From Dactylellina haptotyla (lineage: Eukaryota; Ascomycota; Orbiliomycetes; Orbiliales; Orbiliaceae), in NCBI GenBank assembly GCA_031310005.1, contig CM062383.1, positions 1 to 64,000 of the forward strand: a stretch of DNA of 64,000 bases. The letters are read 5' to 3'. Positions within the stretch are counted from its first letter, which is position 1, and every line of letters begins with the position of its first letter. Of this stretch, positions 1 to 12,102 are shown in pieces. A program made the position numbers and the translations under genes. Below the pieces are notes generated by a model, which worked only from the letters and a program-made list of their open reading frames with translations, was not told the DNA's origin and made no database searches.

Positions 1-2825
1 CCATAAAGTAACCTAGCCTCGAGGCTAAAAGTAACCAGAGGTGGATCAGTGCATCGAGGGGCAGAGTTCTACCAAAACTCCCAGCCTAAAAAATACAACA
101 AAGTAGCTCAGGTCTTGCTGTTGAAAATGTTGAATGCATACTTAATATCAATATATATATACTAGGTGATATCTCATTATTTCATTAAATTTAAATATCA
201 TGGCCGTCAAGTTGAACGTCGGTTAGTCTTGTTCAAGTCTACAGCTTTTCTAGTAGATCAAAAAGTTCTAAGGGGCCGTTTAACAGACCCCAAAATGTCA
301 AATAGAACAATATCTCGAATGTACAAATTACAGTTAAATTTCGCGTATTAATAAATCGATCCACTCGGGATAACCCGTAGCTTCAACGGCAATATGCAAG
401 AGGCGATCATAGGCTGTTGAGGAACTGTTCGCCGTTTGTCCTAAATTAAACTCAATCCAAATTAATCCGGACGGATGGCAAAATTTGTCAACTAATCAAG
501 CTGCTGCATTAATAACCGTCCCGCTTCTTGGATCCTCGGAAAGCCTCCGCTTGTCCAGGTATCCTCGAGCTCAAGCAAGCAGTTTCATTTTAAATCCATG
601 CATGCGGAATATGCAATGCCGACGCGACAGTAGCTTCGGGTTACTATCAGTCGTGTCCAGGAACTTTTATACTTCAATAGTAGCTTCGAGGAGCTGCAGA
701 AGGATCAGCTTCCGACCATCCTATCTCGCTCTATCCGCATCACTGGGGAACAACAGCGAAGGCGGTTTGTCTAAGCTAATTCGATATGACTGCGGCGGAA
801 GGAGTCAGCAGGGCTCTGAAGGCAAGCTTTGCATCACACCATAGGAATTATTTTTCCTCTATCTCGCTTTTACTCACGGAAAGACACAAAACAGACATCA
901 GCTACTCGGTACAAAGAGAATCTCTTTGCGAAGAAATATCTGCAGACCTCATGCCGCGTACTCTAGAAAGCAATCACGACATGCCGGAACGATGTAAGCT
1001 GTCCCGATAGGTTGAAGAAACGAGGGTCGATTAATGGTGATGATACATGAATATACTTAGTTCGTATCGAAAGTTTTATGACAAACCCGTTTGCCGTCTC
1101 ACTACGAAGTTGCATGCACCTAGAGGCCGATGAAAATGATGTCCAATAGTTAATCAGTTTTGATGAAGCGATACGAGATGTTTCCTGAATTCAGAGTATC
1201 CATGCATATGCTACGTAGCGGCCTGGAGAACCTGGATCTAAGAGACCCACTATGGAATTCAGAGAGCAGGCAGCACCTTCGCGGCTTGTATTCCAATTGG
1301 CACTATGCTACACTTGATTGAAGAATTTGCTGAAGGTTTTGGTGAGGTCCATTTGAACTTGATAGCTTGGCGCACCAAGGAGGGGAGGGGCCGATGCGGT
1401 TCATGGCCGGCCGTTTCCTGCCCGATCACGCGGCTGTGCTTAAGATTGGAATTGAAAATCCGCACCTCAGGTGTATTTGCAAATTTAGACCTGGAGAAAC
1501 AGATGACGTGGTACAGGGGATATTTGATCTAATCCTTCCTGTCTGAAAAAATGACCACATTAGAAAAACTTCGAAAGCTAAAGGAGAGTAACCAAAAATC
1601 CGGGAGCGGCCATGATGCTCATCAGAGTTGTCTTCAATGTAAGAACTGCTGACTATTGGACCCAGACTGTTCGAGACCAGCCGACGGCTCAAGGTCGAGA
1701 CTGTTCTATTTTTTGTTCCCTTAGAAATACATAGGTTTCAGTAAGTGCGGTTGGAAATATTTTGTCTGCATTTTCATTCTCGGATGCATTAACTGGCGCT
1801 AATACGCATCCAGTTCTTTTGCACGTAGCCGCCATTCGCAGTACATCTTGTGAAACAAGGCAAGCTTGGTGCGATCGACGAGTCAACAGCTGATAAAAAT
1901 CAATATAGCTTCCAGGAAACGTACAATTACAACTCAATAATTTATCTTTTGTGGATGTGATAACTTGATTCTGCGGGCAGCAGGGGCCGCATCGTGCCGA
2001 AACAGGTTTCCTGGCCTTCCTCGAGCTCGCTTACAGCTCTCCACTAGCTAGCCAGCCTCGCGTTCCGATGCAAAGAGCGGATTGCAGCTATCAAAGTCCT
2101 CGATGGCGGTTAAAATTTAAGATCCAGAGAAGGTTGCCATGTATCAGGGTAGAAATGTGCAGCGAGTCTGCAAATGCAGACTATGTGATTGTAATCATGA
2201 TATCTCGATACAAAATTTCGACTAATTTTCATGCATTGGATTGATTCTCATCAATGCATGCAATCCCTGAGATCACATCAATAACCAGGGTCGATACCTT
2301 TCAAAAGATCCTCCAGTGCTGGCAAACTATCATCGCTCTCGCGATTTCATGGTTATAAAATGTACTTAGAACGTGTTATTTTAAGAACGCACGGCATATC
2401 CAGGGAATGGATTTCCCGGCGCCAGCGACATCGGATGAATTCATCTGAATATCAAGGGTCCTCAATCACGTTTGCTAGTTCGGCGAATCAATTCGAATGG
2501 GGTTTGCCTTGGTGTGCAACCCACGTGAAAATCGGGTGCAATTCCGACAAGCACAACGCAGCCCGGGAACTTGTGCATTCCCCCACCAGACTATCAGTCA
2601 GAAGTCTCTTTACTGCCTGAACGGAAGCTCGGAAGGGAAACCATCTTGACACCATCTGACCAGAGGCGACTTTAGCTTGTTAATCTATTCTCAAGGTAAG
2701 CATATCGAACCTATTGGCCGGCGGCCCGTCAGATGCATCTGTGGGATCGCCTCTGCAGCTGTGGCTTCCCCGAGTGCCTGAGCTAAGACTGCCGTCATTT
2801 TAGCAATTTAGACTACTGCAGCAAA
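1..2825. other. Gene-free stretch at window start
   Basis: I see no protein-coding region I can support here. The longest open frames (about 120 codons near 485-844) have no recognisable motif and no convincing splice partners. Base composition is ordinary, unlike the AT-rich block at the other end of the window. The last ~150 bases before 2826 probably hold the promoter and 5' leader of the Dap1-like gene. Confidence 0.5.
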
Positions 2826-3424
2826 ATGGCGGGAAAATTTGAACCCAAAGAGCCGGTCAACTTGGATCCTCCCAAGGACGACATCATTACCAAGGAATAT
2901 CTTTCCAAGTGTGACGGTAAGTGGATTCTATCTAATTAACCCAGGATCCTAGTCGCCAAAATCAACGTCTATAAGATTGCCATGCATCCGCTGATCGATT
3001 TTCTTAAATCCCATCTTTCAAATAGGCACTCAAGAGGGATTTCCCATCTTAGTAGCTATTAAGGTAAGGTACTTCATACATATTCTTGAGTTACTCTCTA
3101 ATCATGGTCAACATAGGGTACGGTTTTTGATGTGACCAACAAGAAGGATACGTATGGGCCCGGGGGCTCCTATCACGGTATGTCATCTTCTTTGAACACT
3201 ATATTTTGGCTTTGATATATATTCAAGACAGTAAGCTAACGAAAACAAATACAGTTTTCACTGGGAAAGATGCTTCGGCCGGGTTAGGTAAATCTTCATT
3301 GAAGCCAGAAGATGCTCACTCGGACTTCTCAGGACTGAATGAATCAGAGATGGAAACTCTGAACAATTGGTATACCTTTTTTAGCAAGCGGTATAACATT
3401 GTGGGCAAAGTTGAGAGCGCGTAA
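2826..3424 (+). CDS. dap1: Dap1/MAPR-type cytochrome b5-like haem-binding protein
   Basis: The gene encodes a 119-residue membrane-associated progesterone receptor (MAPR) family protein, orthologous to yeast Dap1. It is a small haem-binding cytochrome b5-fold protein that, in characterised members, supports P450 enzymes of sterol synthesis. I read four exons: 2826-2916, 3026-3063, 3117-3177 and 3255-3424. All phases agree and the total is 360 nt including the TAA stop. The start region has the family pattern EPVNLDPPKDD. The core carries GTVFDVTNK, then YGPGGSYH with the tyrosines used for haem coordination, then GKDASAGL. The end is WYTFFSKRYNIVGKVE, a very characteristic C-terminus. There is no N-terminal membrane helix, as in yeast Dap1. 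Its position between two wide gene-poor gaps gives no functional hint. The identification is firm. Confidence 0.93.
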
Positions 3425-6400
3425 CCAAGGATCACTTCATGGTTTCGGTAGTGGGGACATCCGCATATGCTTGGCCTTGGTCACTCAGCCTCCAGAGACA
3501 AGCCGATGGGTCATGTGCGCATATTTTTTGAAGCATGGTATATCTTGTCAGTCTAGACCTACCCAAACAGCATCATCGGCCACTTGCTATCCGTGCGCGC
3601 CAGCTTTTTGGTAATATCTTTGGCCCAGTCCTGATGCTTTTTCTTTTGAAAGATCTCTACGTTTGTGATCAATTGAGAATCCAATTAATTCACTCGTGTT
3701 ACACAAATTTTGTATCGAACCACCCTTAAAAACCTAGGTACAAGCTGGTACGCGACGATCTCCGAGACAATCTGTGAGACCCCCACAATCTGAATCGACG
3801 CGCAGCTCGGACTTTTGTGCCCGCCCAATACAATTGAGTCACGCCAAATCCAATTCGGGTCTGAAGAGTTTGAGCTAGACCGGTTTTGAATAACATTCGG
3901 CAGGCAGTGATGCAGAAGGATCGCCCAATGTGGAACTCTACATTATTGGTAACAGTTTCAAGCGAAGAGATGGAAATGGTCAATTTTATTTGTCTCAATC
4001 CAGACGTTTCGCCCCGGAAGGCGGTCGTAGATCTATAAAGAATACAACAAGAACAACGCGATGCGCCAGATATCTAATCCTCCATTAAGAGTCGTCCAAA
4101 CGAGCATGCGGTAGTAGAGTAACAGAAAGTTCGGTGCAAACGGCTTGACCGGTTGGGCAGATGCTGAGGTGATAGGAAGTAAGTACCTCAGTCTGTAGCA
4201 TCAGGAAATTCATGCTGTAATCGAATAAATAATAATTACGATAAAAAGTCGCACAAGCGAAAGCAAATTTGAAAGCAAATTTCAGTGAAGGAAATGGCAA
4301 GAGATTATTTTGCGAGAAAAACTCAACCTCAATACCACAAACCAATAATAAAGGATATTTCATAAGACAGGCAAATTAAAAGAACACAAAGTTTTGTAGA
4401 TACCGATTGCTGCTACAATAAGAAAGGTTGTAACAGACCCCTGGTGCCATCGGCCCAATAGAGAAGTGCGAAACTGCCACTAGTCTCAGGAACGACCACG
4501 CAAGGGCTGCGGGTCAACGAAAGTTTACTCGTCGAACGAGCCGTTAATTGGCGGACCGCCGCAGGTTTTAGCAGGGCATTTAGCACCCGTTTCAATAGTG
4601 CGTTCGCGGGCTACATTTTTTGGACTCCAACATTGATGGTAAGGGTCATTTCGAGCGAAATGGCAGTATTTGATGAGCCTGTCTGCAGTATGGCCACAGG
4701 CTGGGAAGTTCATGCGTTCATACCAGCACATATTTTCTGAGCTCCTCGAAATATATGAGTTTGGAGCTTTGGAAGGATATGGTAATCTATCTCCCAGAGA
4801 GCGTCAGTGAATTCCATCAAAGTTACATGCACAGCCTTGTAGGGTCATAAGAACCATCCGGGTCCTCGCATAATACAAAGTAAGAATGGAGGAGCTCGCA
4901 TCAAATAACCGGTGCACTTACGATATCAACGGAGAACTGTTCCTCCTAATCCGATGTACCGGGCTTAAATGTGCTGCTATATGTGACTATCCGCTTCGAG
5001 AACACGTTTCCACTGACTTTGAACGTTAGCGATACTTTAATTTGAGCATGAGGATGTTCCACAGCATATTGTATGCAAGTTGGAAGAATAGAGATATACC
5101 GACAAGACGAGAATTCTACGAATAATCTGATAATGTGTCCCTTGAGAAATAGAATAGATAAACCTGATATACGAAACCAATGTATACGGTAAAGACAGCG
5201 TCAAATATATTTTTTGAAATTTTCAGCTAAACTCGAACATGTTTGATGGTAGGACAGGAACCTATATAGTTTTATAATAGCGGACCCGATGTGACGAAAT
5301 GATTTAAATCATACGCATCGACTGAAAAATGGAAAGGAAGCATGCAAACAAGGCTTTGATCGTTCAAGCCAGTCAAGACGCCTGGGTAGAGCCACTCTTA
5401 TCCGATTCGTCGAGATATTGCCTACGCTGGCTGTCTATGGGTTCGCCTCGAGTTTGCATTTCGAGCATAGGTGTAGAATAATTAAAAAATGCCAAAAAAA
5501 AAGTGAGATCACATTTTCATGTTTTTTGAAGTTAATAATATGTTGAAAATTCGTGTGATAGTTCACCTATCACCTGAAGGCAGAAAATGGTTTCGAATGA
5601 GAATGCTATTGGCTCTGTTGTGCGCCCCCGCGCTGCTCGTGTTCGTAATGCAGAGTTAGATCGATTGCTCTCCAGAATTGGGGGGTTCATGTACACCAAG
5701 TTTGAAGCAATGCATAATCCATCTAACCCACAGCTAGTACAGTGCACATGAGCGAGTAAATAGAAACACTAGCCAGTCGGTGAGGAGATTAACAGTGGCG
5801 ACTGAGAGTACCCTAAGGTAGATAACATTCGTTAGCCCAAAGTCCCAAGATTGAATGTCATGAAGCGATATAAGATGATATTTTAGGTTCAACCCCGCGG
5901 CCGAAAAGACCTCTTATAATATTATGAAGCACTAACTTTCTAGAACCAAATTGCACATATATATTAGACGGATCCTTTTATAAATTTACGTTCATATTCG
6001 AAATATGGATGATTAACTATTCCGCAATTTCCTACTTTACAAGGGAGATAGTTAACTTATCTCAGATGCAACAGTGCTCAGACTGTATCCACCTAGCTGA
6101 GCTGGTACAGTTACTTACTTCCGGATTTCTGTCTCCTCAGTGTTGGTATGCATAAGACAGCGGCAAATCAACTTCCACAACCGGCAGGCCTTCGCTGGAT
6201 AAAATGTGACGAGAGTCTGAAAATGTGATTGTTTTTCTGGCGGTTGAAGTTAGGTGACTATGGCCAGCGAAGAGTTCAAGCTACATAATACTACTTATCT
6301 CTGGAGGGATAAATCACTCTTGCCCTCCACATATCACAGATCGCATTCGAGGCAATAGACCAACAGCGGTTAGACAAACGGGTAAGAGGCGGCTTCTATC

Positions 6401-7580
6401 AGAACCCTTGTCGTCCATCAGAATCGAATCATTGCGTAAGGGAATGGGGGGTTTCGTGGGGTTGGATTTTGAGCTCCGATACGACTGCTTTGGCAAAAGG
6501 ACCTCTCAGACCGGCTGCATTCAATATTCTATGACTAGGCATTTGCAGCGCAGCCCACTCTGCCAGCCTCAGCCGTACGATTTTAAGACCAGCGGTCATG
6601 AAGAAACTTCAAAGTGAAGAGATATCTAGACATGACTTTGACTAGAACATGTCACGTATATAGGAGTATAACAGCTCCTCATATTCGCTAGATATATCAT
6701 GGACGAGAGCCACCGCTAATAGTCTACAAATTCGTTTAACTAAGATCGATCGATCGATCGATGCATTATTTTTAGATAGGATCCGGACCCGATACCACCG
6801 GAATTCCTATTGCGCTAAAGCCCACGGGACGGGCCACAGACGCACATTGGGCGAGGCTTCTGTACAAAAGAACATAGTACTCGGATCTAGAGAGATCCTG
6901 GCAGACATTTGTTCCAGGCGGGTCCATGATATGCATAATACCTAGCCATATGCAGCTCAATGGCCATCTCATAACGTATATAACACCAAAGTGGGTTTTA
7001 TCTACTGATAGTGCATAGAATGGGCACCCAGCATCTCCCAACCACGCAGGGCGCCACTCGGGGAACTGGATACACCTCCATCGAGATTACATCGCTTCTG
7101 TGGGCATATCAACAAAATGTCCCGTTTGATCTGCTCGTGAGGTACAGTAGCAAGACGCTGGTTGTAGTGGTTAGGTAGTCTCGTTGTCAGACGGGTAGTT
7201 AAGCAACAAGCCTGTCAACTCGTAAATTGGTCTCACTGAAATCACAGTATATGCTCATGCTAACAGGGTGTTAGAGTCGTCATACGCTATCTAGCCTCGA
7301 TACCAGTACGCTATCATATTCCCTTATTTAGACTAGCTATAACGCTGTCAAATTACGACTACGCGTGTTTGGCACCCTGCGCAGCCAGAGTAATTCTGGG
7401 ATATAAAACAGGCATAATTTGGTGTCTGTAGAAGATCAGGTACTTTAATTATCATATTAAATAAATATTTGACCACGATGTTTCTTTCTCCGACATCGTT
7501 TACTCACCTTCGCAAATAGCATGCATTCTCATCTTTACAGCAGCCTCCAGAAAACAACAGACGATACGTATTCTCCAAAA
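3425..7580. other. Gene-poor stretch between dap1 and the secreted-protein gene
   Basis: About 4.1 kb with no coding region I can support; open frames are short and unlike any family I know. It contains one small GATC tandem repeat (listed separately). The part around 7160-7210 faintly resembles a tRNA half but lacks a usable T-arm. The final ~100 bases before 7581 probably form the promoter of the following gene. Confidence 0.45.
6744..6762. repeat. (GATC)n microsatellite
   Basis: Nearly five perfect tandem copies of GATC. The unit is self-complementary, so the tract is also a perfect palindrome. It is a simple repeat with no evident gene association. Confidence 0.9.
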
Positions 7581-8213
7581 ATGGGTTTCCTCAAGACTGG
7601 TATCACCAGTTTATTCCTGCTTGTCGCAGTCTATACCTCGGCTTCGCCGGTGCCTACACCCCCACCCATCAATGGCATCCCACAAGTCCTCATGGAACTT
7701 TCGGTTACCTACGACAGTATCGGTGGCCAAGGTCCGCTGCTCGGTAAAAGCATTAACGCAGCTGAAGGCGCACTCTGGATCGGAAAGGATACGTCCAGTT
7801 CCTGCCCAATCGGAGACCAATTAGATTGTCCCGACGGAAACATCACTGCGATCCGCCTCTGGCAATCGACCACGATAACTATGTCTGTCGCCGTCACTGG
7901 TGGCTAGCAGTTCTATATCGCCCCCAACGGCCTCGCTTCCTACACCGAGGCACGCTACTATAACATTCCCAGCGGTTCCATTGCCGACGGATTTGTGGTC
8001 AACCATGGTAATCATGGTGGACTACTTCTCGGTAACAGGAAGAAGAGCGACTGGAAGGCTTGTCCTATCGATGATATCGACAACGGACCCTGGAAGGTGT
8101 TCCTCGGTCCAACGAATAGCGACGTCCCTACAGGTAACATTCAGGATTGCCGTAATATCCTTGTGGAATGTCGCGCATCTGAAGATGAGCCACATGCGTT
8201 CGAATATGATTAG
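7581..8213 (+). pseudogene. IgE-binding-protein-like secreted cell-wall protein with in-frame TAG
   Basis: This single-exon frame of 211 codons starts with MGFLKTGITSLFLLVAVYTS, a typical signal peptide cleaved near residue 21. The body matches the fungal family annotated as IgE-binding or allergen-like cell-wall proteins. Family-like stretches are QFYIAPNGLASYT, then ACPIDDI, PWKVFLG and VPTGNIQDC near the C-terminus. Codon 109 (7905-7907) is TAG inside the otherwise continuous frame, between VAVTGG and QFYIAPNG. No GT-AG intron can remove it. CAG to TAG is one C-to-T change at a CpA, the dinucleotide RIP prefers. The gene is therefore probably a young pseudogene, unless the stop is read through or is a sequence error. 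An in-frame upstream ATG at 7521 gives a worse signal peptide, so I prefer 7581. Confidence 0.68.
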
Positions 8214-8515
8214 ACATCCTTTGTTTCTTTCTTTCTTTTGCATTACTTTTGGGTTTGGAGGCATGGGCTTTCTGGTACTGGTTCAGGATATCGATATTCG
8301 GCCTAGTGTCTGGGACCGGCAGTAGTTTGAATTGAGGTTTGATGGCGAATCGGGGGACCACGGCTATGGTTATAGTTATCGAAACAATCAAATAATCATC
8401 CCAAGGTTTTACGGGAAAACCAAGTGAAATATCCCGTTAAAGTATTTGGACTAGTGGGAATTTCATGAATGCGGAGGGTCCCCGTTTGGTTTCTTGCATC
8501 AATTTTAAGTTCCGT
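8214..8515. other. Short convergent intergenic region
   Basis: About 300 bases between the ends of two converging genes. I see no gene; it presumably holds both 3' untranslated regions. Confidence 0.5.
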
Positions 8516-8968
8516 CTAGCCCGTTCCAACCATCGCCTTGTGGAGAAAGTCACCTAGCCCCGCCGTCCGTAAAATCTCGCTCAGTTCCTTCGAGGTATCG
8601 ACCTCGACCACCGTAAAAGGCCCTTGCAGGCGTTGCACCTTACGATCGATCGTAGAATCAGTGCCTCTTAGCTCCTGCTGTTCCTTCCTTCTAACCTCCA
8701 CCGACTGCCATTTCATCCGCTTAATCTCTTTCAGGTATTTCTGGATAGAGACGTCTTCCCCTTCAACATACAGAAATCCGGGGTAGCCGTGCTTGCAGAC
8801 GCCCCTGATGCTCATCGATTCGGCGAGTATTCGAATATGCTCCCGCTTACGACGGGCCCGAATGTGGTGAAACATGAAGAACACGCGACTGAATATCATG
8901 GCCGGTGTCGAGATGGTGTCTGACGGGACGGTGTTGTCTGACTCTCTTCGAGGTTCCGTCAAGGGCAA
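8516..8968 (-). CDS. RWD/Prp3_C (DUF1115) domain protein, C-terminal part
   Basis: The reverse strand encodes about 150 residues ending with TAG at 8516. The middle reads VFFMFHHIRARRKREHIRIL, then GVCKHGYPGFLYVEGED, then YLKEIKRMKWQSVEVRRKEQ. That is the pattern of the Prp3 C-terminal (DUF1115) domain, found after an RWD domain in RWDD2-type proteins and in splicing factor Prp3. No convincing RWD domain precedes it. The reverse-strand frames at 8969-9390 are open in pieces but do not resemble RWD and need more than one frame. The 5' end also lies against the start of the GH5 gene on the other strand. It could be a truncated relic, or a gene whose N-terminal exons I could not resolve. The family call is fairly sure; whether it is intact is not. 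Confidence 0.6.
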   Translation of the reverse strand: MPLTEPRRESDNTVPSDTISTPAMIFSRVFFMFHHIRARRKREHIRILAESMSIRGVCKHGYPGFLYVEGEDVSIQKYLKEIKRMKWQSVEVRRKEQQELRGTDSTIDRKVQRLQGPFTVVEVDTSKELSEILRTAGLGDFLHKAMVGTG

Positions 8969-9415
8969 CGATATGACGACAGGTTAGGCCTCAACACCAC
9001 CTTGGCGCTGCGAGATGGGTCCCTCGATGGCCAAGACCGGCGTCGATGTGGGGACGAGCAAGGCGTCTGGATCCAGCCGGCATTACAAAGGAAAATGGGC
9101 GTTCAAAGATGGAAGGTTCGTCGACGATGTCGGGTGCAAGTTCTCTTTCTCGGTAACCCGCGTTGAAACCAGTAAGAACCACCAACACGTTCACGTTCAC
9201 GCTCAAAGACTCCAGCCCTGCAGCCAAGCCCTTTCTTTACGTATACCTCTGCAACCGCCAGGGTTAGCTTCGCCGTCCGCGAGGGCCGGCCTGGCCAGGA
9301 ACATCGATAGAGGTCCACATCGTTTAAAATGTAGTCCACCTGCCTTCCGGTACATCACTTCACGGACCTGCAATTGCACTTCAAACACACCCGAAAGGCA
9401 TCTCGAGATCCCGCC
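8969..9415. other. Divergent region between Prp3_C fragment and GH5 gene
   Basis: About 450 bases, open in several frames on both strands. It should contain the promoter of the GH5 gene and, if the reverse-strand gene is whole, its N-terminal exons. I could not assemble these from splice signals. Confidence 0.4.
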
Positions 9416-12102
9416 ATGGACGAATCATTCATCTCCGCCCCCGTGTGCCCTGCCGGTCCCACTCGCAAGCTCCACAGCCACCCTCGTCTGGACTCCTTCC
9501 AGGACGAACATGGCCGCCATATCTTGCTGCGCGGGCTCAATGTCGAAGCCACGGCTAAAACTCCCGCGGGCGCCCCCGTCGTTGGAACTGCCGAGTTCTA
9601 CGACAGCGACAAAGTCAGCTATGTAGGGCGGCCCTTCCGTACCATTGAGAAGGCGGACGAATGGTTCAAACGACTGGCAAAGTGGGGGGTCAACATTGCG
9701 AGATTCATTGTCGTATGGGAGGCCTTAGAACCAAAGCAACTGTAAGCCTATTTGGGTTGTATGATTTGCCGCTTCAGGGACATAGTAGTACTCACAAGTC
9801 CGCGTTTAGAGGCCAATACGACGAAGAATACATAAAGTATATTGTAGCCGTGATCGAAAAGGCTCGCGAGCATGGTGTAACTGTCTTTATTGATGGTCAC
9901 CAAGACACAGTACGCACACTATATTCTTTACTGTATAATTATATTGCTAATCCAAATGTTCCATATAGTGGTCTCGGTTTACAGGCGGATCCGGTGCCCC
10001 GCAATGGACGTTTACACTGGCCGGTCTCGATCCAAAGAAGTTCAGAGCCACTGCCGCTGCATCCTTATACACCCCAGAATCCGAGAATGCACCCAAGGAG
10101 GAGAGACATTACAAATCTCCATCAGACAGATTATGGCCGACGAACTACGGTAAAATGGCAGTTCTAACCATGTTCACATTGTTCTTTGGAGGCGAGAAAT
10201 GGGCACCGAACTGCTTGACACCAGAGGGGGAGAACGTCGGAGCTGTTCTGCGGCGAGCGTACTGCAATGCCTACGCTCACCTAGCTTCCCGAGTGAAACA
10301 TCTCGACAACGTTATCGGATTCGATCCGATGAACGAACCAACCCCAGGATATCTCGGTCTTGAGGCCCTTACAGAGTTTCCCGAAAATGTCTATTTGCAC
10401 CTGGGGCTCATGCCTAGCGCGATTCAGGGAATGGCGTTGGCCGGTGGTGCGAGAGTTGAAGATATATATATGTACAGACGATCCTGGCCCGGTCCCTCTG
10501 TTCGTCCGATGAACCCTGAAGTCACCCTCAATAGCAAGCATCATAAGGCTTGGGTTGGACCCGATATTTGGAAAGACCTTGGCGTTTACAAGTTGAGCGC
10601 CTCAGGTAAACCTCAGTGCGGAGAGAAGGGTTATACCTATTTCAGATGCGAGCACGATACTGGGGAGCCAGTCAATTTTGAAAGAGGTGAGTTACGCCGC
10701 TAATATATTGTTTTGATTATCAGAAAGATTGCTGACAGACAAAGATTACTATGTTCCCTTCATTCGACAGTATCAAGCGGCTATCAAAAAAGCACTGGCA
10801 GGAGGCAAGGCCGCAGACTGGATGTTTGTGGAGCCAATCCCAAATCTGGATCCACCATCCTTCAAATACCAGACCGCTCTTCCATCTTCTCGGAGACCAA
10901 GCTTTTCTTCATCAACAGATCTTTCAAATGAAATAGCTACTCATGATAATCTAGTATATGCTCCTCATTGGTACGACGTAAGGGTTCTATATGAGAAGGC
11001 ACTATGGTATACTGTGACTTTCAACGTCACCGAGCTCGCTAAGGTATGCTTTCTTGATCTCGATATTTCACCCTAAAATAAATCTCACAGAAATGATTAG
11101 GGCTCCCGAGAAATGGGCGCGTTGACATACTACGGAAAATCCGGTCTGCTAGACAACTACACAGCCCAGTTTGCGACCCGGGTAGAACAACTGGCCGTCT
11201 TCCGTCCACCCAATCCAGAGACCCAAACCCTCGACACGGCAGTTGACAAGATCAAATCAACTCCCACCCCTCTCTTGATCGGAGAGACCGGTGTGCCATT
11301 TGATATGAACAACCAATCTGCATACGAAGATGGAAACATTCACAGCCAACTCGTCATGATGAACGCCATGTGTGCGGCCATGGAACGACTGATGATGAAC
11401 TGGACGCTGTGGACGCTGTCTCTCGAGACCGATTGTCTTCGAAATGCAGATGGAACCCTCGGTTCGCCATTCGCTTGTGGTGAAGGTTGGAATAGCGAGG
11501 ACTTCTCCGTCGTCTCGCTCGACCCGGCGATGACAGAGGTGCCGTTTGACCCGTCCCAGAAGAACCCAGCTCCGCCAGTAAACGACAATGGGCACATTCT
11601 CACCCGTGGTCGGCTATTCGGCGATCTGTATAAGGGGTGTAGGGCTACCGGATCTTGGGTGAGACCGTATGCGCCCAAGACCGCCGGGGATCCGAAGCAT
11701 GCGGGATTCGACGCCCCCAATGCGACATACAAGATGGTTTATCAAGCATCTCAAGGCAATACTGAGATTTCGAGGACAACTGAGATATTCGTCCCAGTTT
11801 ATCACTACATGAGGCGAGAGGTTACCCTCGTATGGTCCGTCCAGCAAGGATCGGGTGATGCCGTATTAGAGGGGAAGACGCATGTGTTCAGTGCTGCGGA
11901 TGATTCGCCGTTCAAGTACAAGGGAGACGATGGATACGTCGAATTGTTGTACGATATTAAACAGCAGATGCTAAAGATCAAGCACGAGAAAAAGGCCGGC
12001 GGGTGTACCATCAATGTAGAACTGAAGGCGCAGTTAGAACCGAATACGGCTCCCTGGAGAGGTTGGAAATGGTTGAGGGTTTTCTTTTCGAGTTTCTTGT
12101 AA
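9416..12102 (+). CDS. Glycoside hydrolase family 5 (GH5_12-like steryl/ceramide beta-glucosidase)
   Basis: Five exons (9416-9741, 9810-9909, 9969-10686, 10724-11043, 11101-12102) join in phase to 821 codons plus TAA. The protein resembles the fungal endoglycoceramidase-related glucosidases (EGCrP type, GH5 subfamily 12), which remove glucose from ergosteryl glucoside or glucosylceramide inside the cell. Family marks are the N-terminal HILLRGLNVEATAK, then VFIDGHQDTWSRFTGGSGAP. The acid/base Glu is in FDPMNEPTPG (about residue 265) and the nucleophile Glu in LLIGETGVPFD (about 550). A C-terminal beta-rich region ends near WRGWKW. No signal peptide is visible, which agrees with an intracellular enzyme. 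The start at 9416 has a good context (CCGCC before ATG); an upstream in-frame ATG at 9374 adds residues unlike the family. The exact substrate is inferred. Confidence 0.88.

Noticed and set aside
485-1010. Open frame of 119 codons near the left edge
   Set aside because: No recognisable domain, no start context or splicing support, and no continuity with other frames.
7140-7215. tRNA-like or 5S-like stretch
   Set aside because: Some D-arm-like and anticodon-like bases occur, but there is no T-arm consensus, no matching acceptor stem and no internal control region of 5S RNA.
7905-7907. Reassignment of TAG to glutamine in this genome
   Set aside because: TAG is the natural stop of the eL6, MDR and TPR genes and of the Prp3_C fragment in this window, so general recoding is excluded.
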